This document shows, in pieces, positions 9,409-17,337 of a stretch of 64,000 bases of DNA (positions are counted from its first letter, which is position 1; every line of letters begins with the position of its first letter). The stretch spans positions 248,001 to 312,000 of the forward strand of contig JAHHGZ010000001.1 of the NCBI GenBank assembly GCA_019359595.1, given 5' to 3'. The translations under genes were made by a program, and so were the position numbers. The DNA is from Cyanomargarita calcarea GSE-NOS-MK-12-04C (GTDB lineage Bacteria > Cyanobacteriota > Cyanobacteriia > Cyanobacteriales > Nostocaceae). Below the pieces are notes generated by a model that worked only from the letters and a program-made list of their open reading frames with translations, ran no database searches and was not told the DNA's origin.

Positions 9409-10428
9409 ATGATTAAGTCTCGTTATATTTTACTAGCGATTGCAGCCGCTGTCGTTGTTACCGTGAGTTCCTGCAACGGTTCGCAAACAGCAGAAAATCC
9501 AGCCACTCCTGGTGCTACTTCTAGCCCTCAAGTTACAGAGGTAACGACTCATAGCGGTCACGGTAGTAAACCTAAAATTAATATTAATAGCGCTATTTTG
9601 TCAGAGTTAGACAAGATAGAAGCTCAGTTAGGTGTACCTGCGATGTCTAATAAGATTCAGGCTGCTCGTACTTACGCTTCACCTCAAGATTTAGTGACCA
9701 AAAAAGTTATGACTCAGGAGCAATTTGATAAAATAAAAGACCTAGTTACTATTGAAGATGTAGTGCTTACAGGTGTTGCGAAAGATGTTGACTATATGGT
9801 CAAGTTGGGCTTGATGAAAGGGCATCTTTATGTCGCCAAAGAATTGTTAGATCAAAATCAACCTAAACAAGCTGAACCTCACATTGGACATCCAGTAGAA
9901 GAGATTTATGTAGATTTAGAAGAGCAATTAAATGAGCGCAAAGTCAAAGAATTCAAGACAACTTTGGGTAGTCTTCAAGATTTAGTCAAATCAACTCCCA
10001 AAGATGCCAAGGTGAAGGCTGATTATACAGCTTCTATCCAAGGGGTTGACACTGCAATTACTGCATTACCAGCAGAACAACGGTCAAACCCAGCTTTTGT
10101 TCTACAAGTGATTAACGGCTTGCTAGATACAGCCAACTCTGAATATGGTGCAGCAGTGGCAAACGGGAAAATATCAGCAATTATTGAGTATCAAGATTCC
10201 CGTGGTTTTGTCATCTATGCCAACGAATTGTACAAAGAGATTGCTACCCAAATGGCTAAGGAGAATCCGGAAGCAGACAAAGCCATTACAACCAATTTAG
10301 CTGAATTGACGAAAAATTGGCCCACTGCGATCGCTCCTGCTAAAATAGTTAAAACTACTGATGAAGTTGGCAAGTTAGTTAAAACCATTGAGCAAGATTC
10401 TCAAAAAGTGATTGTTGCCTCTAAGTAG
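9409..10428 (+). CDS. Lipoprotein with helix-hairpin-helix and EfeO-like regions
   Basis: 339 residues. A lipoprotein signal ends VVTVSSC (Cys at about 22). After a low-complexity Ser/Thr/Pro linker comes HSGHG, then KININSAILSELDKIEAQLG with a second hairpin PQDLVTKKVMTQEQFDKI, a ComEA-like HHH module. The rest is helical and resembles the imelysin/EfeO-like region; HIGHPVEE is a possible metal-binding patch. It lies between the multicopper oxidase and FTR1 and probably binds iron at the outer face of the membrane. HHH modules usually bind DNA, so its presence here is notable. Confidence 0.65.
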   Translation: MIKSRYILLAIAAAVVVTVSSCNGSQTAENPATPGATSSPQVTEVTTHSGHGSKPKININSAILSELDKIEAQLGVPAMSNKIQAARTYASPQDLVTKKVMTQEQFDKIKDLVTIEDVVLTGVAKDVDYMVKLGLMKGHLYVAKELLDQNQPKQAEPHIGHPVEEIYVDLEEQLNERKVKEFKTTLGSLQDLVKSTPKDAKVKADYTASIQGVDTAITALPAEQRSNPAFVLQVINGLLDTANSEYGAAVANGKISAIIEYQDSRGFVIYANELYKEIATQMAKENPEADKAITTNLAELTKNWPTAIAPAKIVKTTDEVGKLVKTIEQDSQKVIVASK

Positions 10429-10550
10429 GTAAACATATTTATGTTCGGAGTTAGGAGTTTTTAATTCCTAATTCCACTGTGTCAAAGGGTAATTTTTTTT
10501 CTAAAAATAAATTCAAAACCTACACCTCTATACTGACAAAAGGACAAACA

Positions 10551-11495
10551 ATGGATTTTAGTGCTGCGTTACCTGTTTTTGTGATTACACTCCGAGAAGG
10601 AGTAGAAGCAGCCATTGTTGTTGGTATTGTGCTGGCATTACTAAAAAAAGCGAAACAATCCCGACTTAATATTTGGGTATACGCTGCTATTGGCGTTGGT
10701 ATTGCCGCTAGTGCCGCTTTAGGTGTGTTTTTGAGTTGGGCAACGAGCACGATAAGTAAAGCCTATCCGCAATATGCAGCAGTAATTGAACTGTTCCTAG
10801 AGGGAGTATTTAGCATAATAGCGATCGCTATGCTCAGTTGGATGCTATTGTGGATGACCAAGCAAGCCAGGTTTCTGAAAGGTCAAGTAGAGGGAGCAGT
10901 TACAAATGCCCTTACAGACGAAAAATCGGCTGGTTGGGGCGTTTTTAGTTTAATTTTTATTGCTGTTATCCGCGAAGGCTTTGAAGCTGTTCTTTTCGTT
11001 ACTTCTAATTTGCAAGCAGGTTTCATGCCAGCATTGGGTGCTATTGGGGGCTTGGCGGCTTCCATTGGCATTGGTGTTATGCTCTTCAAATGGGGTATCA
11101 AAATTAACATCCGTCAATTTTTCCAGGTCATGGGTGTTTTATTGGTGTTAATTGTGGCGGGGTTAGTAGTTACAGCACTGCAACGTTTTGACGAAGTATT
11201 TGCCAGTCTTGCCCTAGCCGATCGCGCTTCTGCCAGTCTTTGTTTTTATTACGAAAAGTTTACTAAAGTCCACTCTTGCATTTTGGGTCCCATAGTTTGG
11301 AATAATGCCAAAATTTTGCCTGACGAGCAGTTTCCTGGGATTATTTTCAAATCTTTATTTGGCTACACTCAGCATTTATACTTAGTGCAGGCAGTAGGAT
11401 ATGTGCTGTTTTTAGTGACTGTTGGTGGTATGTATTTTCGTAGTTTTGCAGGTGCATCCAGTGCGATCGCCAAAAAGAAGACCACATTCCAATAA
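10551..11495 (+). CDS. FTR1 family iron permease
   Basis: 314 residues from ATG 10551, chosen because AAAGGA lies just upstream and MDFSAALPVFVITLREG is the normal family start. An upstream in-frame start at 10479 gives an untypical leader. About seven membrane helices are visible. The two REGxE iron-channel motifs are REGVE near residue 15 and REGFE near residue 142, as in yeast Ftr1 and EfeU. With the preceding oxidase and lipoprotein it forms a ferrous/ferric uptake cassette. Confidence 0.9.
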   Translation: MDFSAALPVFVITLREGVEAAIVVGIVLALLKKAKQSRLNIWVYAAIGVGIAASAALGVFLSWATSTISKAYPQYAAVIELFLEGVFSIIAIAMLSWMLLWMTKQARFLKGQVEGAVTNALTDEKSAGWGVFSLIFIAVIREGFEAVLFVTSNLQAGFMPALGAIGGLAASIGIGVMLFKWGIKINIRQFFQVMGVLLVLIVAGLVVTALQRFDEVFASLALADRASASLCFYYEKFTKVHSCILGPIVWNNAKILPDEQFPGIIFKSLFGYTQHLYLVQAVGYVLFLVTVGGMYFRSFAGASSAIAKKKTTFQ

Positions 11496-11595
11496 CTACT
11501 CCCGAAGCACGCCAAGAAAATTCCGTAAGACCTCTAGTTACAATACCCTACGGCCGCCAAGCCACATATAGGCGCATATAAGGTCAAGTTTGTTC

Positions 11596-11646
11596 AGTCC
11601 GTTTCAACGGACTTCCGCTATTAGACAGGGAATTCTATTCCCTGGC
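11596..11646 (+). repeat. Dispersed repeat family B, copy 3
   Basis: The best-preserved copy. AGTCCGTTTCAACGGACT is a hairpin; GCTATTAGACAGGGAATT then begins a second hairpin that closes with ATTCCCTGGC. It leads directly into the 33-bp tandem repeat. Confidence 0.65.
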
Positions 11647-11910
11647 GGGTTGTATGCCAGACAACTGAACTTGTATTGTGGGTTGTATGCCAGACAACTG
11701 AACTTGTATTGTGGGTTGTATGCCAGACAACTGAACTTGTATTGTGGGTTGTATGCCAGACAACTAAACTTGTATTGTGGGTTGTATGCCAGACAACTGA
11801 ACTTGTATGGTGGGTTGTATGCCATACAACTTAACTTGTATGATGGGTTGTATGGCAGACAAATGCACTTGTATGATGGGTTGTATGGCAGACAACTTAA
11901 CTTGTATGGT
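11647..11910. repeat. Tandem repeat, eight units of 33 bp
   Basis: Eight head-to-tail 33-bp units start at about 11647, 11680, 11713, 11746, 11779, 11812, 11845 and 11878. On the plus strand they encode the 11-residue unit GLYARQLNLYC, with the last units drifting to GLYGRQMHLYD. A frame from TTG 11590 to 11943 would give a 117-residue protein, but it has no good start. The first four units are nearly identical, so expansion is recent. Coding status is unresolved: the minus strand is open too. Confidence 0.85.
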
Positions 11911-11958
11911 GGGCAGAACACCTCCACAGCTATAATTAGATAGCTAGGGTCTTAACCA

Positions 11959-12213
11959 ATGAACTTACCTGATTTAAATCAAGAAACAATCGATCGCATT
12001 GTTGAGATGGCGTGGGAAGATAGGACTACTTTCGAGGCGATCGAGCTTCAGTTTGGGCTGCAAGAGAAGGACGTAATTGCCCTGATGCGTCGGGAAATGC
12101 AACCTTCTAGTTTCAGGATGTGGCGCAAGCGAGTTACCGGACGTGATACGAAGCATGGTGAGAAGCGTGGTTTTATCGCCGGTCGCTTTAAGTCAGATAA
12201 TCAAAAAACTTAG
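11959..12213 (+). CDS. TIGR03643 / DUF2805 family small basic protein
   Basis: 84 residues: LDLNQETIDRIVEMAWEDR-type N-terminus, then FEAIELQFGL and LMRREMQPSSFRMWRKRV. The alternation resembles a helix-turn-helix. This pattern matches the TIGR03643 (DUF2805) family, whose function is unknown to me. The C-terminus is strongly basic, which would allow nucleic-acid binding. It ends 32 bases before the nucleoside phosphorylase gene on the same strand and may share its message. Confidence 0.8.
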   Translation: MNLPDLNQETIDRIVEMAWEDRTTFEAIELQFGLQEKDVIALMRREMQPSSFRMWRKRVTGRDTKHGEKRGFIAGRFKSDNQKT

Positions 12214-12245
12214 TCCACGTCCTCTTACCCTAGTAATTATACTTA

Positions 12246-13019
12246 ATGTCGGCGTTATATCATATTGGATTTGGAAAGGATGACCTTGGTGAATCACCCC
12301 CAAGCATTGCTCTATTATCTGGTGACCCCGAGCGCACAAAACTAATTGCCTATTCCTATTTGCAGTCAGTGCGATCGCTATCTTCCAATCGAGGTTTGAA
12401 TAGTTATTTGGGCGTTCTACCCAACAACAGAACGCTTTTATGTGCTACCAGTGGTATGGGAGCGCCATCTTTGAGTATTGTCGTCAACGAGTTAGTCCAA
12501 GTTGGGATTAAGCAAATCATTCGGGTTGGGACTTGCGGCTCGATTCAAGAGTATCTATTTGTAGGTGATATCGCAATCAATAACGCTGCTTTGTGTCGGC
12601 AGGGGACAGCTAATGATATCGCTCCTATTGAGTATCCAGCAGCGGCAGACCCATTTGTGACGGTAACTTTGGTGAATGCTGCACGCGCTCTTGGGGTAAA
12701 ATATCATGTGGGTGTTGCAGCGTCAGTCGATACCTTCTATGAAGGGCAAGAGCGGACAAACTCAGCTAACCCTTATTTATTGCGATCGCTTCAAGGTATT
12801 ACAGAAGAATATCGCCGCTTGAATATACTCAACTACGAAATGGAGTGCGGCACTTTATTTAAAATGGCAAGCGTGTACGGGATACGAGCGGGTTGCGTAT
12901 GTGCGGTAGTTGCCCAGCGGACAGTTAGGGAAGAAGTAATTGTGGCAAAAAAAGGCGCTGCAATCGATAATGCCATCAAAGTGGCTGTGGAAGCAGCAGC
13001 GCTCTGGGTTGAGCCATGA
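12246..13019 (+). CDS. Nucleoside phosphorylase (uridine/purine phosphorylase family)
   Basis: 257 residues. LLSGDPERTKLIA near residue 23 is the phosphate-binding GDP.R loop. SGMGAPSLSIVVNEL and IIRVGTCGSIQ are the conserved PNP/UDP family blocks, and NYEMECGTLFKMASVYG carries the ribose-binding MEx motif. The enzyme should cleave nucleosides with phosphate in salvage. The sequence is closest to uridine phosphorylases as I remember them, but base specificity cannot be read with certainty. A uracil phosphoribosyltransferase gene lies at 58822. Confidence 0.85.
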   Translation: MSALYHIGFGKDDLGESPPSIALLSGDPERTKLIAYSYLQSVRSLSSNRGLNSYLGVLPNNRTLLCATSGMGAPSLSIVVNELVQVGIKQIIRVGTCGSIQEYLFVGDIAINNAALCRQGTANDIAPIEYPAAADPFVTVTLVNAARALGVKYHVGVAASVDTFYEGQERTNSANPYLLRSLQGITEEYRRLNILNYEMECGTLFKMASVYGIRAGCVCAVVAQRTVREEVIVAKKGAAIDNAIKVAVEAAALWVEP

Positions 13020-13080
13020 GCGAATGAATCAGTTATCAGTCATCCGAGTATTGGAACTCATAACTGATAACTAATAACTC

Positions 13081-13776
13081 TTAATCAAGCAACCACATCT
13101 GATTGGAAGAATTATTTTCCTCATCAGAATCTTCTGTTTGATTGTGCGGTTGCGTTGGTGCTAGCTTTCGCGATAGTGCATATGATGATTTTCTGTAGGT
13201 TGTTATCTGTTTAGGAGCTTCTTTTGGTGCTGGTTCTTTATAAACTCTACTTTCTTCCATTAGTTGGGTATTCGTTTGCGCCAGATGTACAGCATCTTGC
13301 TTTGCTTGGTGAAGCTCTTTTGTCAATCGTTCTAAACTTGATTCTAAATCAAGATTTCTCTCTTGCAGAGCAGTTTCTTTCTTTTGCGTCTGTTTTAAAG
13401 TCGCTTTCAACTCTTTCACAGTCGCTTCCAAATCATCACTTTTCTCCTGGAGAGCAGCTTCTTTTTTTTCTGCCTCTTTCAAAGTCCCTTTCAACTCTTT
13501 GACTGTTGCTTCCAAATCATCACTTTTCTCCTGAAGGACAGCTTCTTTTTTTTCTGCCTCTTTCAAAGTCCGTTTCAACTCTTTTACAATTGCTTCAAAA
13601 TCAACAATTGTTTCTTGGACTTCTCCTAAAGCTGTATGAGTCTCTTCTGTTTTCTCAACCTCTGGCGCTTTATCATCTACAGAAGTTGCAGTCACTTCGA
13701 TTGTAGATTCTTCAGGGGTTAGTGCAGGTTTTTGTGCTTCTTCTTGTAACAAATCAGCAAGACGTTTCCGAGCCAT
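13081..13776 (-). CDS. Coiled-coil partner of ParA; candidate McdB carboxysome-positioning protein
   Basis: 231 residues from ATG 13776, which overlaps the ParA stop by one base (TAATG); an upstream TTG would add four residues. The N-terminus is MARKRLADLLQEEAQK. Residues about 60-170 are a long coiled coil with tandem near-repeats of VKELKGTLKEAEKKE and LQEKSDDLEAT. The tail is acidic and polar and ends NQMWLLD. A coiled-coil protein encoded directly after a small ParA and carrying Trp within the last few residues fits McdB, the adaptor that lets McdA distribute carboxysomes over the nucleoid. The family call is inference from architecture; a generic ParA partner is the alternative. Confidence 0.55.
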   Translation of the reverse strand: MARKRLADLLQEEAQKPALTPEESTIEVTATSVDDKAPEVEKTEETHTALGEVQETIVDFEAIVKELKRTLKEAEKKEAVLQEKSDDLEATVKELKGTLKEAEKKEAALQEKSDDLEATVKELKATLKQTQKKETALQERNLDLESSLERLTKELHQAKQDAVHLAQTNTQLMEESRVYKEPAPKEAPKQITTYRKSSYALSRKLAPTQPHNQTEDSDEENNSSNQMWLLD

Positions 13777-14408
13777 TATTTTCTCCAATCACGCTGTAAT
13801 TCTTGAGCCACGCGGCGGTAGTCAGACTCCGCTTCCCGTGCGTTGTTTCCTCGCCATTGAGTAATCGCTACACCTTCAAGTGCCGCTCGTTCGTGAGCCT
13901 TGTAAGTACGAATAAAAGCACTACAAGCAGGTATTCCTAGCTGTTTGAGAGTGTTTTGGGCTTCCAGTGCTTCCCCCAAACTACGGGTATCCACCTTAGT
14001 TAGAAGCACTCGATGGGGAGTTCCCGCCGGAATGACGGCTTCTCGAACTGTCTCAATCAAAACAGCTAAATCCATTGGTGCTGGGGGTGTAGGCAAAACT
14101 AGATAATCCGCGATCGCTATTACCGCCGCTAGTGCATCAGAGTGCAAAGCCGGCGGCGTATCCACCACTACTAAATCGTAACCTGTAATCTTTCTTAAAT
14201 CACCTAAAAGTTTTGGATCTGTCTCTTTAGATAAATCAAACCCCATTCCTGTATCGCTGCGTCCCACCCACCAACTGGCTGAACCTTGAATATCTGCATC
14301 TATCAAAAGTACTTTTTTTTCTATTCCAAAGGTTGCAGCTAAATTGACTGCGGTAGTTGTTTTCCCGACCCCTCCCTTACCATTAAGAATAGCGATGATT
14401 TTTGCCAC
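13776..14408 (-). CDS. ParA-type ATPase; candidate McdA (type 2)
   Basis: 210 residues. The deviant Walker A motif KGGVGKTTTAVNLA at residues 10-23 has the signature lysine. LLIDADIQGSASWW is Walker A' and LVVVDTPPALHSDA Walker B. The short length and single domain match the ParA/MinD positioning ATPases. With the coiled-coil gene immediately downstream it would form a two-protein positioning system. McdA type 2 proteins keep the classical KGGVGKT sequence, as here. It could instead position a plasmid or another cargo. Confidence 0.8.
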   Translation of the reverse strand: MAKIIAILNGKGGVGKTTTAVNLAATFGIEKKVLLIDADIQGSASWWVGRSDTGMGFDLSKETDPKLLGDLRKITGYDLVVVDTPPALHSDALAAVIAIADYLVLPTPPAPMDLAVLIETVREAVIPAGTPHRVLLTKVDTRSLGEALEAQNTLKQLGIPACSAFIRTYKAHERAALEGVAITQWRGNNAREAESDYRRVAQELQRDWRK

Positions 14409-14460
14409 TGCTGTTCACCCATGCTGCTTTCACAAAATATACCGCTTTTTTGTGACTATT

Positions 14461-14565
14461 GAGGAAGAAGGAAGGAGGAGGTTCATATAATATATGGATT
14501 CAGACCCCTGTAGAGGTCGGGGTATCAAACCCCCACAAGGAAGTGGATAATTTATATGAAGCTTG
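14461..14565 (+). repeat. Dispersed repeat family A, copy 1, in a 332-bp gap
   Basis: GAGGAAGAAGGAAGGAGGAG leads to GGTTCATATAATATATGGAT and a block with GGTCGGGGTATCAAACCCCC. It matches copies at 20270 and 36954. The rest of the gap before the P450 gene shows only AT-rich sequence. Confidence 0.55.
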
Positions 14566-14740
14566 CTGACTGGAACGCACTAATATCAAAAACCGAGTTT
14601 TTAACATCTCTATTTTCGTCGGTATTCACGGTTTCTTGAGGCTTGCCCTTGAATAATGGAAGAAATCAGGTTAACTACTTACCGCCAACAATTTCTAATT
14701 AAAATAGAATCGAGAAGCCCTCACCTTCACGCTTGCCTTT

Positions 14741-16120
14741 ATGATAGCAACTAACAACTTACCAGATGGCCCCAATATGCCTGAATTCCTGCGACGGATG
14801 AAATTAGTTTTTCAGCCGCTGGAATACGTAGAGAATTTTGCCAAAAGCTATGGTGACAAGTTTACCCTCAAAAACCAGAGTGGAAATCATATTGTTTACT
14901 TCAGTCACCCCCAAGCACTGGAGGAAATTTTTACCGCTGATTCGAGTAAGTTATATGGTGGGGGAGGAAACGGAATTTTACGGTTTTTGGTTGGTGATAA
15001 CTCTGTGCTTCTCCTGGATGGAGAAAGACACCAGCGTCAACGGCAATTATTAGCACCTCCTTTTCATGGCGATCGCATGCGAGCTTATGGTGAAACTATC
15101 CGCAATATCACGCACCAGGTAAGTGATGAATGGAATCCGGGGAAGCCTTTTAATATTCGTTCCTCAATGCAAGAAATCACCCTGTGTGCCATTTTACAGG
15201 TAGTGTTTGGTTTGGATGAGGGAGAGAATTTTGAACAACTTAGGCGATCGCTAACTTCTCTGCTAGAGTTCATTGGTTCTCCTTTGATGTCCGCTAGCTT
15301 ATTTTTTCAATTTCTGCGAAAAGATTTCGGCAGATGGAGTCCGTGGAATCATGTTTTACGTTTGCTCAAAGAAATTGACGACCTGATTTATGCCCTGATT
15401 CGAGAACGTCGGGCAGAAACGGGGAAGAATCGCCAAGATATTCTCAGTTTGCTGATGTCTGCACGTTATGAGGACGGTGAACCGATGTCAGATGTCGAGT
15501 TACGTGATGAGTTAATGACGCTATTAACCGCAGGACATGAAACCACCGCTTCGGCATTGACTTGGGCATTTTACTGGGTTGACCATTTACCAGAAGTGCG
15601 TGAAAAATTATTACAAGAACTTGACTCTGTTGGTGTTAATGCAGAACCAAATGTGATTGCAAAATTGCCCTATTTAACAGCAGTTTGCCAAGAAACGTTG
15701 CGGATATATCCTATTCTCATGAGTGGTTTTATTCGTATTGTTAAATCCCCGATTGAAATCATGGGTTATCAACTACCGGTAGGAACAAGAATAGTCCCCA
15801 GTATTTATTTAGCACATCACCGCGAAGAAGTTTACCCGCAGTCGAAAGAATTTAAACCAGAACGCTTTTTAGAACGGCAATTTTCCCCTTATGAATTTTT
15901 CCCCTTTGGTGGGGGAAATCGTCGCTGTATTGGGATGGCATTTGCGTTGTATGAAATGAAATTAGTTTTAGCAACAATTTTGTCACGCTATCAAGTTTCG
16001 CGACCAGATAAGCGTCCTGTGCGTCCTGTGCGTCGTGGTTTGACTTTAGCGACACCATCCGGGATGCAGATGGTTGCAACACCGCTGATGAGCCGTGTAA
16101 GTACTGGAGTGATGGTGTGA
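14741..16120 (+). CDS. Cytochrome P450 (CYP110-like)
   Basis: 459 residues. The I-helix motif is AGHETTASALTW, the K-helix is ETLRIYP, and the heme loop is FGGGNRRCIG with the thiolate Cys at residue 396. LLAPPFHGDRM is the C-helix region. Soluble cyanobacterial P450s of this kind are CYP110, reported to hydroxylate fatty acids and terpenes and often found near terpene synthases. No terpene gene is adjacent here, so the substrate is open. Near the C-terminus a short direct repeat (RPVRPVRRG) is visible in DNA and protein. Confidence 0.9.
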   Translation: MIATNNLPDGPNMPEFLRRMKLVFQPLEYVENFAKSYGDKFTLKNQSGNHIVYFSHPQALEEIFTADSSKLYGGGGNGILRFLVGDNSVLLLDGERHQRQRQLLAPPFHGDRMRAYGETIRNITHQVSDEWNPGKPFNIRSSMQEITLCAILQVVFGLDEGENFEQLRRSLTSLLEFIGSPLMSASLFFQFLRKDFGRWSPWNHVLRLLKEIDDLIYALIRERRAETGKNRQDILSLLMSARYEDGEPMSDVELRDELMTLLTAGHETTASALTWAFYWVDHLPEVREKLLQELDSVGVNAEPNVIAKLPYLTAVCQETLRIYPILMSGFIRIVKSPIEIMGYQLPVGTRIVPSIYLAHHREEVYPQSKEFKPERFLERQFSPYEFFPFGGGNRRCIGMAFALYEMKLVLATILSRYQVSRPDKRPVRPVRRGLTLATPSGMQMVATPLMSRVSTGVMV

Positions 16121-16356
16121 TTTTTTGTATACCGCCCTCACCCTCGAAGGGTGGGGCTATAAGAACAAAGCCCACCAACGCGAGGCTACAGACATCAGAA
16201 GTTATGCTTTTTGAGTAGGAGACATCCCATACCAAAAGTCGCAAGACCCAAGACTGTACTAGATTCTAGAACTGTTTGGGGATTCCGAACTGTGGCTCTC
16301 CAACTTCCAGTATTTTCAATGTTAAATACATTTCTCTTATAATCTCTTGAATATCT

Positions 16357-16614
16357 TTACTCTTTTTCTATATGCTCCACAACCCATTTTTCCCGCTTTT
16401 CTATCTTAGCCGCTTCTTCGATAAGCTTTCGTTTATAATCGCGTAGTTTTTGAAGGCGTATGTTCCAACCGCTACCGTTCATCATTCTATCAACAAGATG
16501 TTCTTGCTCTTCTTCCAAAATTGGTGATACAAAAGAAGCATACTGTTCTAAGTTATCAAGTTCAGCCCATCGCTGTAGCTGTTCTTGTGTAGGTTGGTTG
16601 TTAACTTTTGACAT
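16357..16614 (-). CDS. Small charged hypothetical protein
   Basis: 85 residues, largely helical and charged: QPTQEQLQRWAELDNLEQYA, then RLQKLRDYKRKLIEEAAKIE with coiled-coil character. No signal or membrane segment. It starts 15 bases after the acetyltransferase gene on the same strand and is probably co-transcribed with it. I do not recognise the family. Confidence 0.5.
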   Translation of the reverse strand: MSKVNNQPTQEQLQRWAELDNLEQYASFVSPILEEEQEHLVDRMMNGSGWNIRLQKLRDYKRKLIEEAAKIEKREKWVVEHIEKE

Positions 16615-16629
16615 TGTAATCTCCGAAAT

Positions 16630-17196
16630 TTAGTCAAAGGGTTGAAATTGTTGACGTTGTTCTTGTTCTAATAAAAATTTTGCTGCTGCTTCCCGTGTAA
16701 GTATCATCTCCCCAGAACCATTGGTTTCTGTAAAGCCAATACGTGTATAAAAAGGTCTTGCTTGCGGTATTGTCATTGCTTTTACGATACCACCAAAACC
16801 GCAAGCTTGGCTTTCTTTGATAATTTCTTCAATTAATGATGTGGCAGAACCCCTACGTCTTTCTGGTTGGAATTGTTCAATAACATTCCACGGTGCATTT
16901 ACAAAACTTTCAATTGCTAAACCTGTCACTTTCTGTTCTTTAACATCAATTTCTTGTACCTCTATTGTAGCTATTGCTTGCATCAATTCTTGGTTATCTT
17001 GAACACCCCGATAATTTCCAGGATTTTCAATTAAAAATTCAATTTTTGATATGCAAGACCAGAATGAAGTGTTGCGGGCGTTTTCTTTATTTCCTGCATA
17101 ATATAATCTTAAATAAGATTGACATTTTTCATACCATAAAACCAAGGCAACTTCAAATTCTGTTGTTACGTCAGTTATATATCTAAAAGTATTCAT
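16630..17196 (-). CDS. GNAT-family N-acetyltransferase-like protein
   Basis: 188 residues. The GNAT core is visible in the second half: VTGLAIESFVNAPWNV (strand 4), PERRRGSATSLIEEIIKES (the R/QxxGxG/A acetyl-CoA loop, here RRRGSA) and ARPFYTRIGFTETNG (the C-terminal motif with Tyr). The N-terminal 80 residues are atypical. The acceptor substrate is unknown. It lies just upstream of the 85-residue hypothetical gene. Confidence 0.7.
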   Translation of the reverse strand: MNTFRYITDVTTEFEVALVLWYEKCQSYLRLYYAGNKENARNTSFWSCISKIEFLIENPGNYRGVQDNQELMQAIATIEVQEIDVKEQKVTGLAIESFVNAPWNVIEQFQPERRRGSATSLIEEIIKESQACGFGGIVKAMTIPQARPFYTRIGFTETNGSGEMILTREAAAKFLLEQEQRQQFQPFD

Positions 17197-17337
17197 TATT
17201 TTTGGATTTAGTGACTAGAAAAATAATATAAGGTTTTATAACCTGAGTAAATCACTATAAACAAACCAATTTTTATAAGGACAGGTTCTAATAGTATGAT
17301 TGCTTCTTTGTTTGACGCAAAATGATGAATCTACACT

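Noticed and set aside
11604-11927. Minus-strand repeat protein with YKLSCLAYNP units
   Set aside because: It is the complement of the 33-bp tandem repeat; no start or ribosome site supports it.
15852-16244. 130-residue minus-strand frame at the end of the P450 gene
   Set aside because: It overlaps the P450 heme-binding region, which is clearly coding on the plus strand.
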